Part shown: one piece after another, positions 1 through 8,610 of the stretch | How the letters are laid out: each line of letters opens with the position of its first letter | Position numbering within the stretch: position 1 is the first letter of the stretch | Origin: Bin87 sp965220505 | GTDB lineage: Bacteria; Chloroflexota; Dehalococcoidia; Lucifugimonadales; UBA3495 | Direction of reading: 5' to 3' | Assembly (NCBI GenBank): GCA_965220505.1 | Contig: CBDCQE010000003.1 | Location: 186,001-250,000, forward strand | DNA: 64,000 bases | Position numbers and translations under genes: made by a program | Notes under the pieces: generated by a model | Seen by the model: only the letters and a program-made list of their open reading frames with translations | What the model was told of the DNA's origin: nothing | The model's database searches: none

Positions 1-443
1 TATTCTCAAGCACGGTGATCCAGCGGGTGAACGCCGACCTGATGCTGCCGGAACTGGTGCGTGTCGTGAAGCCGGGCGGCCGGATCGCGGTGCTGGGGCA
101 TGCCCACGACATGAACCGCTGGGTCAACCTGCCGTTGCGGACTGATCTCAAGACCAGGATCGAATCGCCGCCGTGGGTCGACGACCCGGGCCATCCTCAA
201 GGCTGTGATGACTCCTCGCTCTACCAGCGTTTCGCGCGGCTGGGGCTGGAGAACACCAGGATGTTTCCGTTCATCAGCACTTTTTCGGAGCCGGACCGGC
301 TGCAATTCATGCAGGGTGGCATCCTGCCCACCCTGAACGATGAGGAAGCCGCGGAATGGCGCGCTGCAGCGGAACAGGCTCAGGCCGACGGAACATTCTT
401 CATCTCAACCCCGTTCCACTGCGCGGTGGGCGCCAAGCCGTAG
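1..443 (+). CDS. Class I SAM-dependent methyltransferase, C-terminal part (cut by window edge)
   Basis: The reading frame is open to the left edge, so the gene begins outside the window and only about 147 residues are visible. The stretch ELVRVVKPGGRIAVLGHAH matches the post-motif II/III strand of class I methyltransferases (typically LxPGGRxxV), where the loop closes over the SAM pocket. The SAM-binding GxGxG motif would lie upstream and is not seen. The C-terminal half (FISTFSEPDRLQFMQGGILP onward) looks like a substrate-side cap and suggests a small-molecule or UbiE-like methyltransferase. The substrate cannot be told. The gene ends 115 bp before the convergent flavoprotein gene. The family call is fairly safe; the specificity is unknown. 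Confidence 0.6.
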   Translation, partial: FSSTVIQRVNADLMLPELVRVVKPGGRIAVLGHAHDMNRWVNLPLRTDLKTRIESPPWVDDPGHPQGCDDSSLYQRFARLGLENTRMFPFISTFSEPDRLQFMQGGILPTLNDEEAAEWRAAAEQAQADGTFFISTPFHCAVGAKP

Positions 444-558
444 CATCCGCCGGGCGGTCACCGCACGCAGCGGAACCGTCACGGCGAACCTGCTCAAAGC
501 ACAAAATTGGTCGGGGCGACGGCAACAACCCAACCGCCCCGACCAATTCGACGTCGTA

Positions 559-993
559 TTACCGTATGAGCCCGTAAACTCGATTCGGCTGCACCCGCAC
601 GATCACCGCGTCCTGCTGCACCATGGCCCGGTCGTATTCTTCCCAGTCCGGATGCTCGTGGTCGCCGCAGGCCCGGAACGCCGTGCGCAGCATCTGCCGC
701 ATCTCCTCGGCATCGGTGTTCTGGTAGTCGTGCAGCGTGACCGTGCCTTCCACCACGGCGAACTGTCGCCAGTCGTCGGCTACGGCCGTCACGTTGCACC
801 GATTGTCCCGGCGCAGGTTGCGGACCTTGGCCGAGGTACCCCGCACGATGACGAACACCGGTCCGTCATCCCCTTCAAAGGGCGACGCCCCGGACACCAC
901 GATGCTGGTCTGCGCCGATCCGTCCCGTCGGAAGGTGTTGATCACCCCTCGGTGGTTGCTGCTGAAAAAGTTGCGCACGTCGCTGAATTCCAT
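559..993 (-). CDS. PPOX-class (pyridoxamine-phosphate-oxidase fold) flavin or F420-dependent protein
   Basis: A 144-residue split-barrel protein. The N-terminus (VRNFFSSNHRGVINTFRRDG), the central VRNLRRDNRCNVTAVADD and the strand RQFAVVEGTVTLHD follow the usual order of PPOX-class F420- or FMN-binding proteins, and the C-terminal RVQPNRVYGLIR is a typical family ending. Such proteins are cytoplasmic dimers that bind a deazaflavin or flavin and reduce small substrates; the substrate here cannot be inferred. The gene lies immediately downstream (about 22 bp) of the DUF2298 membrane protein on the same strand and may be co-transcribed with it. Length is normal for the family. A second, divergent PPOX protein is at 31499-31957. 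Confidence 0.8.
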   Translation of the reverse strand: MEFSDVRNFFSSNHRGVINTFRRDGSAQTSIVVSGASPFEGDDGPVFVIVRGTSAKVRNLRRDNRCNVTAVADDWRQFAVVEGTVTLHDYQNTDAEEMRQMLRTAFRACGDHEHPDWEEYDRAMVQQDAVIVRVQPNRVYGLIR

Positions 994-1015
994 GATTGCC
1001 TCCAGTGTTGCAGTT

Positions 1016-3466
1016 TCAGTTGCCGATTACTTCGTAGATTGCCACATCATCGGACGAGAAGGCCGGTTGCAGCCAGCCTTCATCGACCCATCCTTCGACC
1101 CTTTCGTCCACCTCCTCTCCATAGGCATCCCGCTCCCGGGGGCCTACGATCAGCCAGCGGACCCCGTAGACTGCCAACAGACGGCGCGTTTCCGTTCCGT
1201 CCGTTCCCGCGTAAATCATCTCCACATCGTGGCTCCGGCCGGCGAAGGCGCTGTCGTCGCCGCGCCACTGCTCTTGGTGGCCCTCCCAGCCCAGAACCGT
1301 TGCTCGGCCCGTGGCCCCGGCGATGCGTCCGTAGTCGCTGTACCCATCGCCGATAGCTTCCAGGATACGGCCCAGCTCCGCTTCGTCGTTGAGCCACACG
1401 ATTGCGTCGTACTCCCCGGGCTCGCTGCGGCGCAGGAAGTCCAGCCCGGCCAGAGTGTTGTCGCCAAAGCCCCCGCCGTCCTGGAACCAATCGGTGCGTT
1501 CCAGCACCGCGGCGACCGGATAGTACGCCGAAGCCATGATCAAGCCCGCCGCCAGGCCGGCCCATGCGATCCCCAGCGCCTTGAAAATTCCGGCGCGGTA
1601 GTCTGACGGCCGCAGCCGGTATGGACCGGCCACAATGTAATAGATGCCCACTCCGCCGGCAATCCCAAGCAGGATCCAGGCCTGGTAGTAGACCTTGAAC
1701 ACGGTGTTCATCCGGTTGCCGAACAGGTCCACGATGCGGAATAACTCGGCTCCGGCCAGCAGGTAGAATCCCGCCGCCGCCAGGATCAGCGCGAACACGA
1801 GCCACTGCATCGGCCGCCGGTTGGCTGCCAGCACCAGTGCGCAGTAGGCGGCCAGCCCGCCCATGCCGAGCAGCGGCGCCGCCAGCACCAACCGGCGCCA
1901 GACCAACCCGTCCGCCAGCGTGGTCTCCTCTGGTCGCAGGGAAACCAGCAGTGCCACCGCGAGCAGCCAGATGAAAAACGGCGCTCCGCTGAACGCCGCC
2001 ACCGGCCACACCAGCCGGCGCTTGCCCGCAGTGGGAGATCCCAGCGCCAACAGCGATCTGCCCACCAGCGCTCCGGCCAGAAACGCCGGGACTCCCATCA
2101 CCACCAGGAAAAGGAATGGGCGCGTTGCCGGCCCGGTCACGGGCAGGATGCCGCCCGCCTGGCTGTCAAAGGACTGGTAGAACGGCAGATACAGGGCGAC
2201 CCCGGCTGCCACCAGACCGACGGCCAACAGCGCGGCCCGTCCCGTCGCTCGCCCCAGGGGAGCTAGGGACGCCGCTCCGCTGCTGTCCGTCCCCGGCTCG
2301 GACCGGTTGATGCGCCACGCCGACCAGCCGGCCACCGCCGCCATCCCGGTGATCGCCACGTACAGCGGGAAGTCCCAGGCGTTGATGAACGCCAGCGAAC
2401 CCAGCGTCAGGGCCAGCGCCACGGCTTCGCCCGGCCGCCGACGCAACCAGCGCAGCCCGGGCGCGAAGGGCGACACCAGCAGCGCCAGGGTCAGGGTGAG
2501 CGCCAGCGTCACGAAGGGCAGCGCGGATACGTGGGCGTGCAGGTCGCCCAGCAAGAAGCTGAAGAACGGCACTTCCGTGATGGTGTAGTCCAGCGACGTC
2601 CCCGTTGCCGTGAGCGTGTCGATCACCCGGGTGCCTCGCCACCACCACCAGAAGCCGTCGGGCAGCCAGCCGTCGCCGCCGGCCGGCGCCTCCAGTCCCT
2701 TGACTGCTACCCAATTCCAGAACCAGTCCCCGCCCACCCCTCGCACGTAGGCCAGTTCCAGCACTCCTGACAGATTGCCCAGCATCGTCACGCCCACCGC
2801 CGTCAGCAGACCGGCCCCCAGGGCGGGAAACGCCCGGGCTCCGGCCAGGCGCAGCACGTTGTACACCAGGCCCAGTACCCCGGCGGCCAGCAGGGCCGGA
2901 ATCGTGGCCACGGCCAGGTTGTACGCCTTGGCCGTGGCCACGCCGGTGAGGGTCGACAGCATGGCCGCCGCGTAGTGGCCGCCGTAGTAATAGGCGATGC
3001 TGTGCCCCGACAGCCACTGGTCTTCCGGCGGAAAGCGGTCGGCATGGGCCACGGCGTTGAGGATGCCGAAATCCATGGGCTTTTCGGTGTGGTTGATCGC
3101 CGGGACCTCGCTGATCACCAGCGCCCAGAACGCGAAGATAACCAGGAAAGTCAGCTCGGTGGTCGCTACCACAGCCCAGCGGCGGCGAAAAAAATCCGCC
3201 AGTTCGGCGCGCTGCCGGTAGGCCAGCCACGCCCCCGCGATGCCCATGATCACGAGCACGGCGGCGATGCCAGCCGCCGAGTTGGGCACGATGCCCAGCG
3301 TGCCGCCGATCCACGTTACCCACGCCAGCGCCAACAGCGCGAGCATCCGGGATACCGCCCACCCGCGGTCGGCCAAGCGTCCCAGCCCACAGACCGTGGA
3401 TGCGATGGGGAACCCGACCAGCGACAGGGCCCACAGGGCGATGAGCCAGGCGAGAACGTCCTGCAC
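1016..3466 (-). CDS. DUF2298 (YYY) large polytopic membrane protein
   Basis: An 816-residue integral membrane protein with many hydrophobic segments spread along its length. It carries the signatures of the DUF2298 / Chlor_Arch_YYY family, known mainly from Chloroflexota and Archaea: HSIAYYYGGHYAAAMLSTL near residue 155 and NRMNTVFKVYYQAWILLGI in the last third. These families resemble GT-C glycosyltransferases, with acidic residues in extracytoplasmic loops and a soluble C-terminal domain (from about residue 680), so a role in lipid-linked sugar transfer is plausible but unproven. The gene starts 21 bp downstream of the ftsY stop on the same strand, suggesting co-transcription. The presence of this family is one reason to place the window in Chloroflexota. 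Confidence 0.88.
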   Translation of the reverse strand: MQDVLAWLIALWALSLVGFPIASTVCGLGRLADRGWAVSRMLALLALAWVTWIGGTLGIVPNSAAGIAAVLVIMGIAGAWLAYRQRAELADFFRRRWAVVATTELTFLVIFAFWALVISEVPAINHTEKPMDFGILNAVAHADRFPPEDQWLSGHSIAYYYGGHYAAAMLSTLTGVATAKAYNLAVATIPALLAAGVLGLVYNVLRLAGARAFPALGAGLLTAVGVTMLGNLSGVLELAYVRGVGGDWFWNWVAVKGLEAPAGGDGWLPDGFWWWWRGTRVIDTLTATGTSLDYTITEVPFFSFLLGDLHAHVSALPFVTLALTLTLALLVSPFAPGLRWLRRRPGEAVALALTLGSLAFINAWDFPLYVAITGMAAVAGWSAWRINRSEPGTDSSGAASLAPLGRATGRAALLAVGLVAAGVALYLPFYQSFDSQAGGILPVTGPATRPFLFLVVMGVPAFLAGALVGRSLLALGSPTAGKRRLVWPVAAFSGAPFFIWLLAVALLVSLRPEETTLADGLVWRRLVLAAPLLGMGGLAAYCALVLAANRRPMQWLVFALILAAAGFYLLAGAELFRIVDLFGNRMNTVFKVYYQAWILLGIAGGVGIYYIVAGPYRLRPSDYRAGIFKALGIAWAGLAAGLIMASAYYPVAAVLERTDWFQDGGGFGDNTLAGLDFLRRSEPGEYDAIVWLNDEAELGRILEAIGDGYSDYGRIAGATGRATVLGWEGHQEQWRGDDSAFAGRSHDVEMIYAGTDGTETRRLLAVYGVRWLIVGPRERDAYGEEVDERVEGWVDEGWLQPAFSSDDVAIYEVIGN

Positions 3467-3487
3467 GGCTATGGATCAGCCGCGCCG

Positions 3488-4447
3488 TCAGGCGGCCGGC
3501 GACAGCATGGCGTCCACGAACTCGCGGGAATCAAAGGGCGCGATGTCGTCCAGCCCCTCACCGGTGCCGATGAACAGGATCGGCACGCCCAGCGCCCGTC
3601 GTATCGACAATACGATCCCGCCCCTGGCGGTGCCATCCAGCTTGGCCAGGAAGATGCCGGTGCAGCCCACCGCCTCGGTGAACGCCTGCGCCTGCGTCAG
3701 CCCGTTGTGGCCCGTGGTGGCGTCCAGCGTGAGCAGCACCTGGTGGGGCGCCGCCTCGTCCAGCCCGTTGATGACCCGGCGCACCTTGCGCAGTTCGTCC
3801 ATCAGGTTCTGGCGGGTGTGCAGCCGTCCCGCCGTGTCCACGATCAGGATGTCCGCGCCGCGAGCCCGGGCCGCTTGCCACGCGTCGTAGGCCACCGCGC
3901 CGGGATCCGCGCCGTGCTGGTGGCTGATCACGTCCACGCCCACCCGTTCGCCCAGGATTTCCAGCTGTTCCTCGGCAGCGGCGCGGAAGGTATCGGCCGC
4001 GCCCAGGATGACCTTCTTGCCGGCTCCGGTGAAATGGTGCGCCAGCTTGGCAATGCTGGTGGTCTTGCCGACGCCGTTCACCCCGCACACCAGGATCACG
4101 TAGGGAGACTCGACGCTGTCGTCGTCCAGCCAGGCGTCCGGGTCGTCCGATGCTGACAACTCCGCCGCGATCAGCTCCTTGAGCCGCGAAAACGCGCCCT
4201 CGCCGTCCGCAACGCGCCCCGACCGTACCTCGGCCCGCAACTCGTCGAGCACCGTCATGGTGGTGTCCACCCCGACGTCCGCCGAGATCAGGATCTCCTC
4301 GATCTCGTCCCAGACCGAATCGTCCAGCTCTCGGGACGCGAACAGGCTGCGGATGCGTCCGAACCAGCTATCGCGGCTCCGCTTCACTCCGGCGTCGGTC
4401 TGCTGGCGGTTGACCTCACCCCGGTTCCGCTTGAAGATCGAAAACAT
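3488..4447 (-). CDS. ftsY: Signal recognition particle receptor FtsY
   Basis: FtsY is the GTPase that docks SRP-ribosome complexes at the membrane for co-translational insertion. The 319 residues give an N domain (about 20-100) and a complete G domain. G1 is GVNGVGKTTSIAKLAHHF, the insertion-box region has DTFRAAAEEQLEILGERVGVD, G3 is DTAGRLHTRQNLMDEL, G4 is the TKLD-like AKLDGTARGG, and the closing loop is FIGTGEGLDDIAPFD. The acidic A domain of enterobacterial FtsY is nearly absent: the protein starts FSIFKRNRG and reaches the N domain quickly, as in many Gram-positive-type FtsY proteins. It is divergent from lepB, another protein-export gene, across a 262-bp gap that holds a palindromic repeat. 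Confidence 0.97.
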   Translation of the reverse strand: MFSIFKRNRGEVNRQQTDAGVKRSRDSWFGRIRSLFASRELDDSVWDEIEEILISADVGVDTTMTVLDELRAEVRSGRVADGEGAFSRLKELIAAELSASDDPDAWLDDDSVESPYVILVCGVNGVGKTTSIAKLAHHFTGAGKKVILGAADTFRAAAEEQLEILGERVGVDVISHQHGADPGAVAYDAWQAARARGADILIVDTAGRLHTRQNLMDELRKVRRVINGLDEAAPHQVLLTLDATTGHNGLTQAQAFTEAVGCTGIFLAKLDGTARGGIVLSIRRALGVPILFIGTGEGLDDIAPFDSREFVDAMLSPAA

Positions 4448-4504
4448 AGCGGCGCAAGATTAGCAGCGCCATCGTTTGGGCGCAACCTCAACCCACTGCT
4501 CATT

Positions 4505-4627
4505 CGTACCCAGTTCCCCCGCCGGTCATTGCGAGCGCAGCGCGGCAATCTCGCGATGGCAACAGGGTCTCTTTCAGCAACGGGATCGCCACTTCGCTGC
4601 ACTCCACTCGATGACAAACTGGGTACG
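4505..4627. repeat. Palindromic interspersed repeat in the ftsY-lepB gap
   Basis: A 123-bp unit bounded by an 11-bp perfect inverted repeat: cgtacccagtt at 4505-4515 and aactgggtacg at 4617-4627. Inside, gtcattgcgag (4525-4535) begins a second palindromic half. The tail tcgatgacaaactgggtacg is shared, with small differences, with sequences near 42973-43006 and 43868-43891. It looks like a non-autonomous REP/MITE-type element. It fills about half of the divergent ftsY-lepB intergenic space, so it may affect either promoter. Confidence 0.7.
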
Positions 4628-4709
4628 CGCATGCCGCCGCGGCCCGTGCAACGCGCCCTTTGCTAAAATAAACCCGGAACCCGGGGCATATTCAGCCGGG
4701 GGCGTTCAT

Positions 4710-5291
4710 ATGAACCAGAGCAATTGGCTGCGCGAACTTCTTGAGGCCGCCCTCATCGGCATCGTGGTTTTCGTCGCCATCCAGGTTGCGGTGGCCAACT
4801 TCCGGGTCGAAGGCTCAAGCATGCGACCCACGCTGCTGCCCGGGCATTACCTGATGGTGAACAAGCTGGTGTACTACCAGCTGGACACGGAGCGGCTGGG
4901 CAAGATCATCCCCTTCTGGCAGCCGGAAGAACCGCGCCTGGTGCACACGATGCGGCCCCCGCAACGCGGTGACGTGGTGGTTTTCAACTACCCGCTGGAA
5001 CCGGACCGTCAGTTCGTCAAACGAATAATCGGGGAACCGGGAGACCTGGTGGCCATTGATAACGGGTTGGTCTCCGTCAACGGTAAAACGCTGGACGAGC
5101 CCTACCTGGACGTGCTCGGCCGGACCAGGATGCACGACGTGCAACTGGCCGATGACGAGTATTTCGTGCTGGGTGACAACCGCAACGGGAGCCGGGACTC
5201 CCGTCATTGGGGCCCGCTGCCCGCGGACCATATCATCGGCAAGGTCTGGGCGATCTACTGGCCGCGCTCCGCCTGGGGCTTTCCCGAGTAA
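4710..5291 (+). CDS. lepB: Signal peptidase I
   Basis: Membrane-anchored serine protease that removes signal peptides from exported preproteins. The start at 4710 gives 193 residues with one N-terminal transmembrane helix (about residues 11-30), normal for single-TM signal peptidases; a longer in-frame extension to 4476 would run through the palindromic repeat and is rejected. The nucleophile is Ser37 in VEGSSMRPTLLPGH and the general base is Lys104 in FVKRIIGEPGD. Box E is GDNRNGSRDSRHWGPLP. The C-terminus WAIYWPRSAWGFPE is typical of the chloroflexal and actinobacterial type. It is transcribed divergently from ftsY, and a strong hairpin follows the stop. Confidence 0.95.
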   Translation: MNQSNWLRELLEAALIGIVVFVAIQVAVANFRVEGSSMRPTLLPGHYLMVNKLVYYQLDTERLGKIIPFWQPEEPRLVHTMRPPQRGDVVVFNYPLEPDRQFVKRIIGEPGDLVAIDNGLVSVNGKTLDEPYLDVLGRTRMHDVQLADDEYFVLGDNRNGSRDSRHWGPLPADHIIGKVWAIYWPRSAWGFPE

Positions 5292-5310
5292 CCCGCGGAT
5301 TCAGACACGC

Positions 5311-5340
5311 ATTCGGCCGGCGCACCTGCGCCGGCCGAAT
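5311..5340. terminator. Hairpin between convergent lepB and Rieske genes
   Basis: A perfect 12-bp inverted repeat (5311-5322 attcggccggcg with 5329-5340 cgccggccgaat) with a 6-nt loop, placed 20 bp after the lepB stop and 25 bp before the stop of the convergent Rieske gene. No T-run follows on either side. It could act as a bidirectional terminator or transcript-end stabiliser. Confidence 0.55.
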
Positions 5341-5364
5341 CTCTCAAGAACGAGCAGGTGGCCT

Positions 5365-5691
5365 CTACTCGGCTTCGATGACCGGGCCGACCAGGACGTC
5401 GTCGCCCTCGATGCGGACGGCGAACTTGCGCAGCGCTTCGGTAGCCGGCGGCGTGACCGGCTTGCCGGACGCGACGTCGAACACGGCGCCGTGCAGCGGG
5501 CAAACCACCTCGCCTTCCTCCAGGTCGCCCTCCGACAGGTTGGCGTAGGCGTGGGTGCAGATGTCGTCACAGGCGTGCACGTCGCCATCCAGGTTCACCA
5601 GCAGGATCTCTTCGGATCCCACGCGGACGGACATCATGTCGCCCGGCGGAACGTCGCTGAGAGACGCGATTTTGACAAATTCGTCGGCCAT
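5365..5691 (-). CDS. Rieske [2Fe-2S] ferredoxin
   Basis: A 108-residue soluble Rieske protein. The cluster ligands are Cys45-x-His47 (CTH) and Cys64-x-x-His67 (CPLH), spaced as in ferredoxin components of aromatic-ring dioxygenases and nitrite-reductase small subunits. There is no disulfide-forming Cys pair of the cytochrome bc1 type and no transmembrane helix, so a soluble electron carrier is expected. No oxygenase large subunit is adjacent, so the partner is unknown. Upstream (to the right) there is a TATAAT-like box on the minus strand near 5781-5786, without a convincing -35 box. The gene converges with lepB and is separated by 167 bp from the M20 peptidase gene. Confidence 0.9.
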   Translation of the reverse strand: MADEFVKIASLSDVPPGDMMSVRVGSEEILLVNLDGDVHACDDICTHAYANLSEGDLEEGEVVCPLHGAVFDVASGKPVTPPATEALRKFAVRIEGDDVLVGPVIEAE

Positions 5692-5858
5692 TGGGCTGCT
5701 CCTCGGAATGTTCCTTCAGATTGGTGCGGTTCGTGTCAACGACGGCAGCGGCTGCCCTCGCTGATCTTCAGTGAGTGAATATTATATCTGACAAATGCGG
5801 CGCCGGCGGACGGCGGGCTTTGCCGCCGCGCCGCCGGCGCATTCGGACCAGCGGTGCT

Positions 5859-6962
5859 TCAGGCCGGGGAAATGAACTTCTGGCACACCACGGCCGCATC
5901 GAACATCTCGTTGATGCTGGCGGTCTCCCGGGAAGTGTGGAAGTCCCGCACGCCGATGCCAACCGGCAAAGCGACGATGCCGTGCTCGTAGAAGACATTG
6001 GCGTCGGATCCGCCGCCGGTGGTTTCCAGTGCGGGGCTGAGCCCGCCGGCGGTGACTGCGCGGGCGATGTCCATCAGGGCAGGGTCGCTCTCCGCTATAC
6101 GGTAAGCCTGGTACTGGTTCCGGATCTCCAGGTCGACCTGCGCGCGGGGGTACATCGCCGCCGCCTGATCAAAGGCACGGCGAAACTCTGCCGTGTAGAT
6201 CTCCAGCTTGGCCTGATCCCGCGAGCGCAATTCGCCGTCCATGAAGGCCTGCTCCGGGATGATGTTCCGCTTCAGGCCGCCCTCCAGCACGCCGATGTTG
6301 CTGGTGGTCTCGTGGTCGATGCGACCCAGCGGCAGGCGGGTGAGGATGTTGGCGGCGACCAGCAGGGCCGACACGCCGTTTTCCGGCTCCAGGCCGGCGT
6401 GGGCGGCAACGCCGGTGATGCGGCACTGCACCACGTTCTGGGCCGGCGCGCCGACGCAGATGCGACTCACCGGGCCCTCGCCGTCGAAGACCATGCCATT
6501 CTTTGCTTTTACCAGCGAGAAATCCAGGTTGCGAGCTCCATTCAGTCCGCCTTCTTCCGCCCGGGAGAACACCACCTGCACCGGGCGACCGAGACCCCCA
6601 TCCTCCATGGCCGCGGTGAGTCCCTCGAGCACTATGGCCAGGCCGGCCTTGCAGTCGCCGCCCAGGATGGTGGAGCCGTCGGAGCGCAGCGTGTCGCCGT
6701 CGGCATCGAGGGTCGGCTGGATGCCGCGGCCGGGCTCTACGGTGTCCATGTGGGCGGACAGCATGACCGGAGGCTCGCCGGACCTGCCGTTGTTTCCGGG
6801 CAGGGTGGCCACCAGGTTTCCGTATGCGTCGTGCTGTATCGACGCGCCGAGGTCGCTGAGCCGAGCGGTGAGGTGGGCGTCGATGGCGTCCTCCTCGCCG
6901 GTGGGGCTGTCGATCCGGATGAGTTCGATAACGGTTCGGACAAGGCGTTCGCGGTCGATCAT
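5859..6962 (-). CDS. M20 family metallopeptidase, PepT-like
   Basis: A di-zinc peptidase/deacylase of 367 residues with the PepT-like M20 layout. Metal-site residues are visible: His71 and Asp73 in LSAHMDTVEPG, the bridging Asp103 in LGGDCKAG, the catalytic pair Glu136-Glu137 in SRAEEGG, and a C-terminal DFHTSRE His. The central dimerisation domain (about residues 175-285) contains GVAAHAGLEPENG, typical for the family. The cytoplasmic substrate is probably a small peptide or N-acyl amino acid, but the exact substrate is not determined. It sits 18 bp downstream of the NYN-protein gene on the same strand, so it may be the last gene of that operon or a read-through neighbour. Confidence 0.88.
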   Translation of the reverse strand: MIDRERLVRTVIELIRIDSPTGEEDAIDAHLTARLSDLGASIQHDAYGNLVATLPGNNGRSGEPPVMLSAHMDTVEPGRGIQPTLDADGDTLRSDGSTILGGDCKAGLAIVLEGLTAAMEDGGLGRPVQVVFSRAEEGGLNGARNLDFSLVKAKNGMVFDGEGPVSRICVGAPAQNVVQCRITGVAAHAGLEPENGVSALLVAANILTRLPLGRIDHETTSNIGVLEGGLKRNIIPEQAFMDGELRSRDQAKLEIYTAEFRRAFDQAAAMYPRAQVDLEIRNQYQAYRIAESDPALMDIARAVTAGGLSPALETTGGGSDANVFYEHGIVALPVGIGVRDFHTSRETASINEMFDAAVVCQKFISPA

Positions 6963-6980
6963 ATGAACCTGCTCCGTGGG

Positions 6981-8177
6981 TTAGGCGAGGGACAAGAGGT
7001 TGTGGCGCGCGTCGGGGGTCATCTCGTAGCGGCGGGGTTTTTCCTTGGCGATGGTAACGCCGTGCTGTTCCATGATGGGCCAGAGCTGCCTGGCGAACCA
7101 GGTCCCGAACTGGGTTGCGGTGTAGGACGCGGCCGGATGCTGGGGTCGGCTGCCTTTTAGAGCGTCCTGGGCATCGGACGCCTTGAAAATGTCGTCGGCA
7201 ATGCCCTGGGCGACGGCGGCGGCGAGTTGCTCCGGTGTGGCTTTGGCGCTTTGGTCAGCCGTCGCTGTTGATTTTCCAACGGTGTCTTTGGCCTCTGTTG
7301 TTATCTCATAGGTTCGGGGCGATTTTTCTTTGGCCATAACTACGCCGCGCCGCTGCATGATAGGCCAGACTTCTTTAAGCAGGAATGTGCCTAACTGCGC
7401 CGGGCCGGTGGCAGCAGGATGTGCAGGCCATTTATCCTGGAAAATGTCATGAGCGTCGGCGACTTTGAATTTGCCAACGGGCAGCCGCCGTATCAATTCA
7501 TCGGCGATAACATCATTGCTGGCACTGGCGTCGGCATGAGTGGCCGGCAGGGCGGGCCGGGTCGCCTCGGGCAATGACTTTGGCGTGGGTCTGCTGACCA
7601 CCGGGGCCGGAGCGGGCACGGTCGGCGTCGGCAGGGGTGGAGCATCGGCCAAGTCCCACCGAAAGGCGACGGGAATGAACTGCTTGATTTCCGGCGACAG
7701 TGCGCCTCCATCCGGCGGGTGTATCCACAGGAACGGCACCGTCTCCGCGTTTGCCTCCCGGGCCAACTCACGGACCTTGACAAACAGGGCAGCGAAATCG
7801 CTGTCGTTGCTTACCACGGCAAGGTCGTTCGCCCTGCCGGTCACCAGATCGGACACGGCATCGGCGGCGATTGCCAGATCCGCGGAGTTCTTGGAATTAT
7901 TAGCGCTGAAATGCTGAACGCCACGCACGCGGAGGCGCAGCGGCGGGAACGCATCCTCTGCCCACAGCCGCCACAGCTCTGCCTTGTCAGCGCGGACGTA
8001 GAGGGAGAGACTGCCCAAGGGTGGACGGTCTCCGGGCCAGTTGGCTACAACCTGCTCGACTACTTGCCGGGCGTGGTCAGCGTCGCGCAGGTTTTCGGTG
8101 TCGACGTAAAGGGCGGCGCCGGGAGATGCGGGCGTCTGGGCGGCTTTGGGGCGGGTGAGCATTTTCGGGTCAGGCAT
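6981..8177 (-). CDS. NYN-domain (PIN-like) nuclease with two C-terminal winged-helix-like repeats
   Basis: 398 residues. An N-terminal NYN domain (about 20-165) carries the acidic PIN-fold set: YVDTENL with Asp26, SKNSADLAIAADAVSDLV with Asn97 and Asp100, and VVSNDSDFAALF with Asp125 and Asp127. These would chelate the metal of an RNase (LabA/DUF88-type). A proline-rich linker (about 172-215) follows, then two roughly 70-residue repeats (about 222-296 and 318-390). Both contain KxxDAxDxxxxxxPxHPAA, then LGTFLLKEVWPIM or FGTWFARQLWPIM, then VxxAKEKxxRxYExT. They resemble the OST-HTH/LOTUS and HARP-like winged-helix modules that accompany NYN nucleases and bind RNA, but I cannot assign the exact family. 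It is the last of five tightly packed leftward genes. The nuclease role is a family inference. Confidence 0.82.
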   Translation of the reverse strand: MPDPKMLTRPKAAQTPASPGAALYVDTENLRDADHARQVVEQVVANWPGDRPPLGSLSLYVRADKAELWRLWAEDAFPPLRLRVRGVQHFSANNSKNSADLAIAADAVSDLVTGRANDLAVVSNDSDFAALFVKVRELAREANAETVPFLWIHPPDGGALSPEIKQFIPVAFRWDLADAPPLPTPTVPAPAPVVSRPTPKSLPEATRPALPATHADASASNDVIADELIRRLPVGKFKVADAHDIFQDKWPAHPAATGPAQLGTFLLKEVWPIMQRRGVVMAKEKSPRTYEITTEAKDTVGKSTATADQSAKATPEQLAAAVAQGIADDIFKASDAQDALKGSRPQHPAASYTATQFGTWFARQLWPIMEQHGVTIAKEKPRRYEMTPDARHNLLSLA

Positions 8178-8202
8178 AATCTACGACGGCGGATCGTTAG
8201 CG

Positions 8203-8610
8203 TCACATTGTAATTCTGGCCGGCACTAACGGTTTGTGTACGGGGTCGGCAGCGACCCCAAGGCGCTCCAAGGTCATTGCGCCAATAAGAATGATGTCAG
8301 GGTCATGTCCGAAAGCAACATGGACTGTCCTAGCCCTACCGTTCATTTCAATCAGCGCGAGTCCAATGCTCATCTCTATAGTAGAACCGTCGGCAAGACT
8401 GAACAACTCGCTTTCGTCTCGCGCTATATCCATTTCGTCCAGAATCGGCGCCGGGATGATGGAGTAAAGTGCGCCGGTATCCACCATGCCAACCAGCGGG
8501 AGCGCCCGACGTCCGTCGGCGCTGCCGATAGTGAAATCGACGTTGAACGTTCCCATTGCTTCGCCCCCAATAGTGGAGCCTGGCAGTATTATTCCCGTTT
8601 TTGTTGTCAT
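8203..8610 (-). CDS. Retropepsin-like aspartic protease (clan AA)
   Basis: 135 residues. The active-site segment VGMVDTGALYSIIP is the canonical hydrophobic-hydrophobic-DTG of clan AA monomeric units, followed downstream by the ILIGAMTLERLGVAADPVHKPLVP block that closes small bacterial retropepsin-like proteins. Such proteins are thought to work as homodimers, each giving one Asp. The start codon overlaps the stop of the SWIM gene (ATGA, 8607-8610), implying translational coupling. The gene ends 25 bp before the NYN gene. The substrate is unknown. The family call is firm; proteolytic activity is an inference. Confidence 0.85.
   Translation of the reverse strand: MTTKTGIILPGSTIGGEAMGTFNVDFTIGSADGRRALPLVGMVDTGALYSIIPAPILDEMDIARDESELFSLADGSTIEMSIGLALIEMNGRARTVHVAFGHDPDIILIGAMTLERLGVAADPVHKPLVPARITM

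Noticed and set aside
737..3434. Several long open frames opposite or out of frame with the DUF2298 gene
   Set aside because: High GC content keeps shadow frames open; only the leftward 816-residue frame has family sequence and membrane helices.
4476..4709. Longer N-terminus for signal peptidase I
   Set aside because: The extension would translate a palindromic repeat and place over 75 extra residues before the transmembrane helix.
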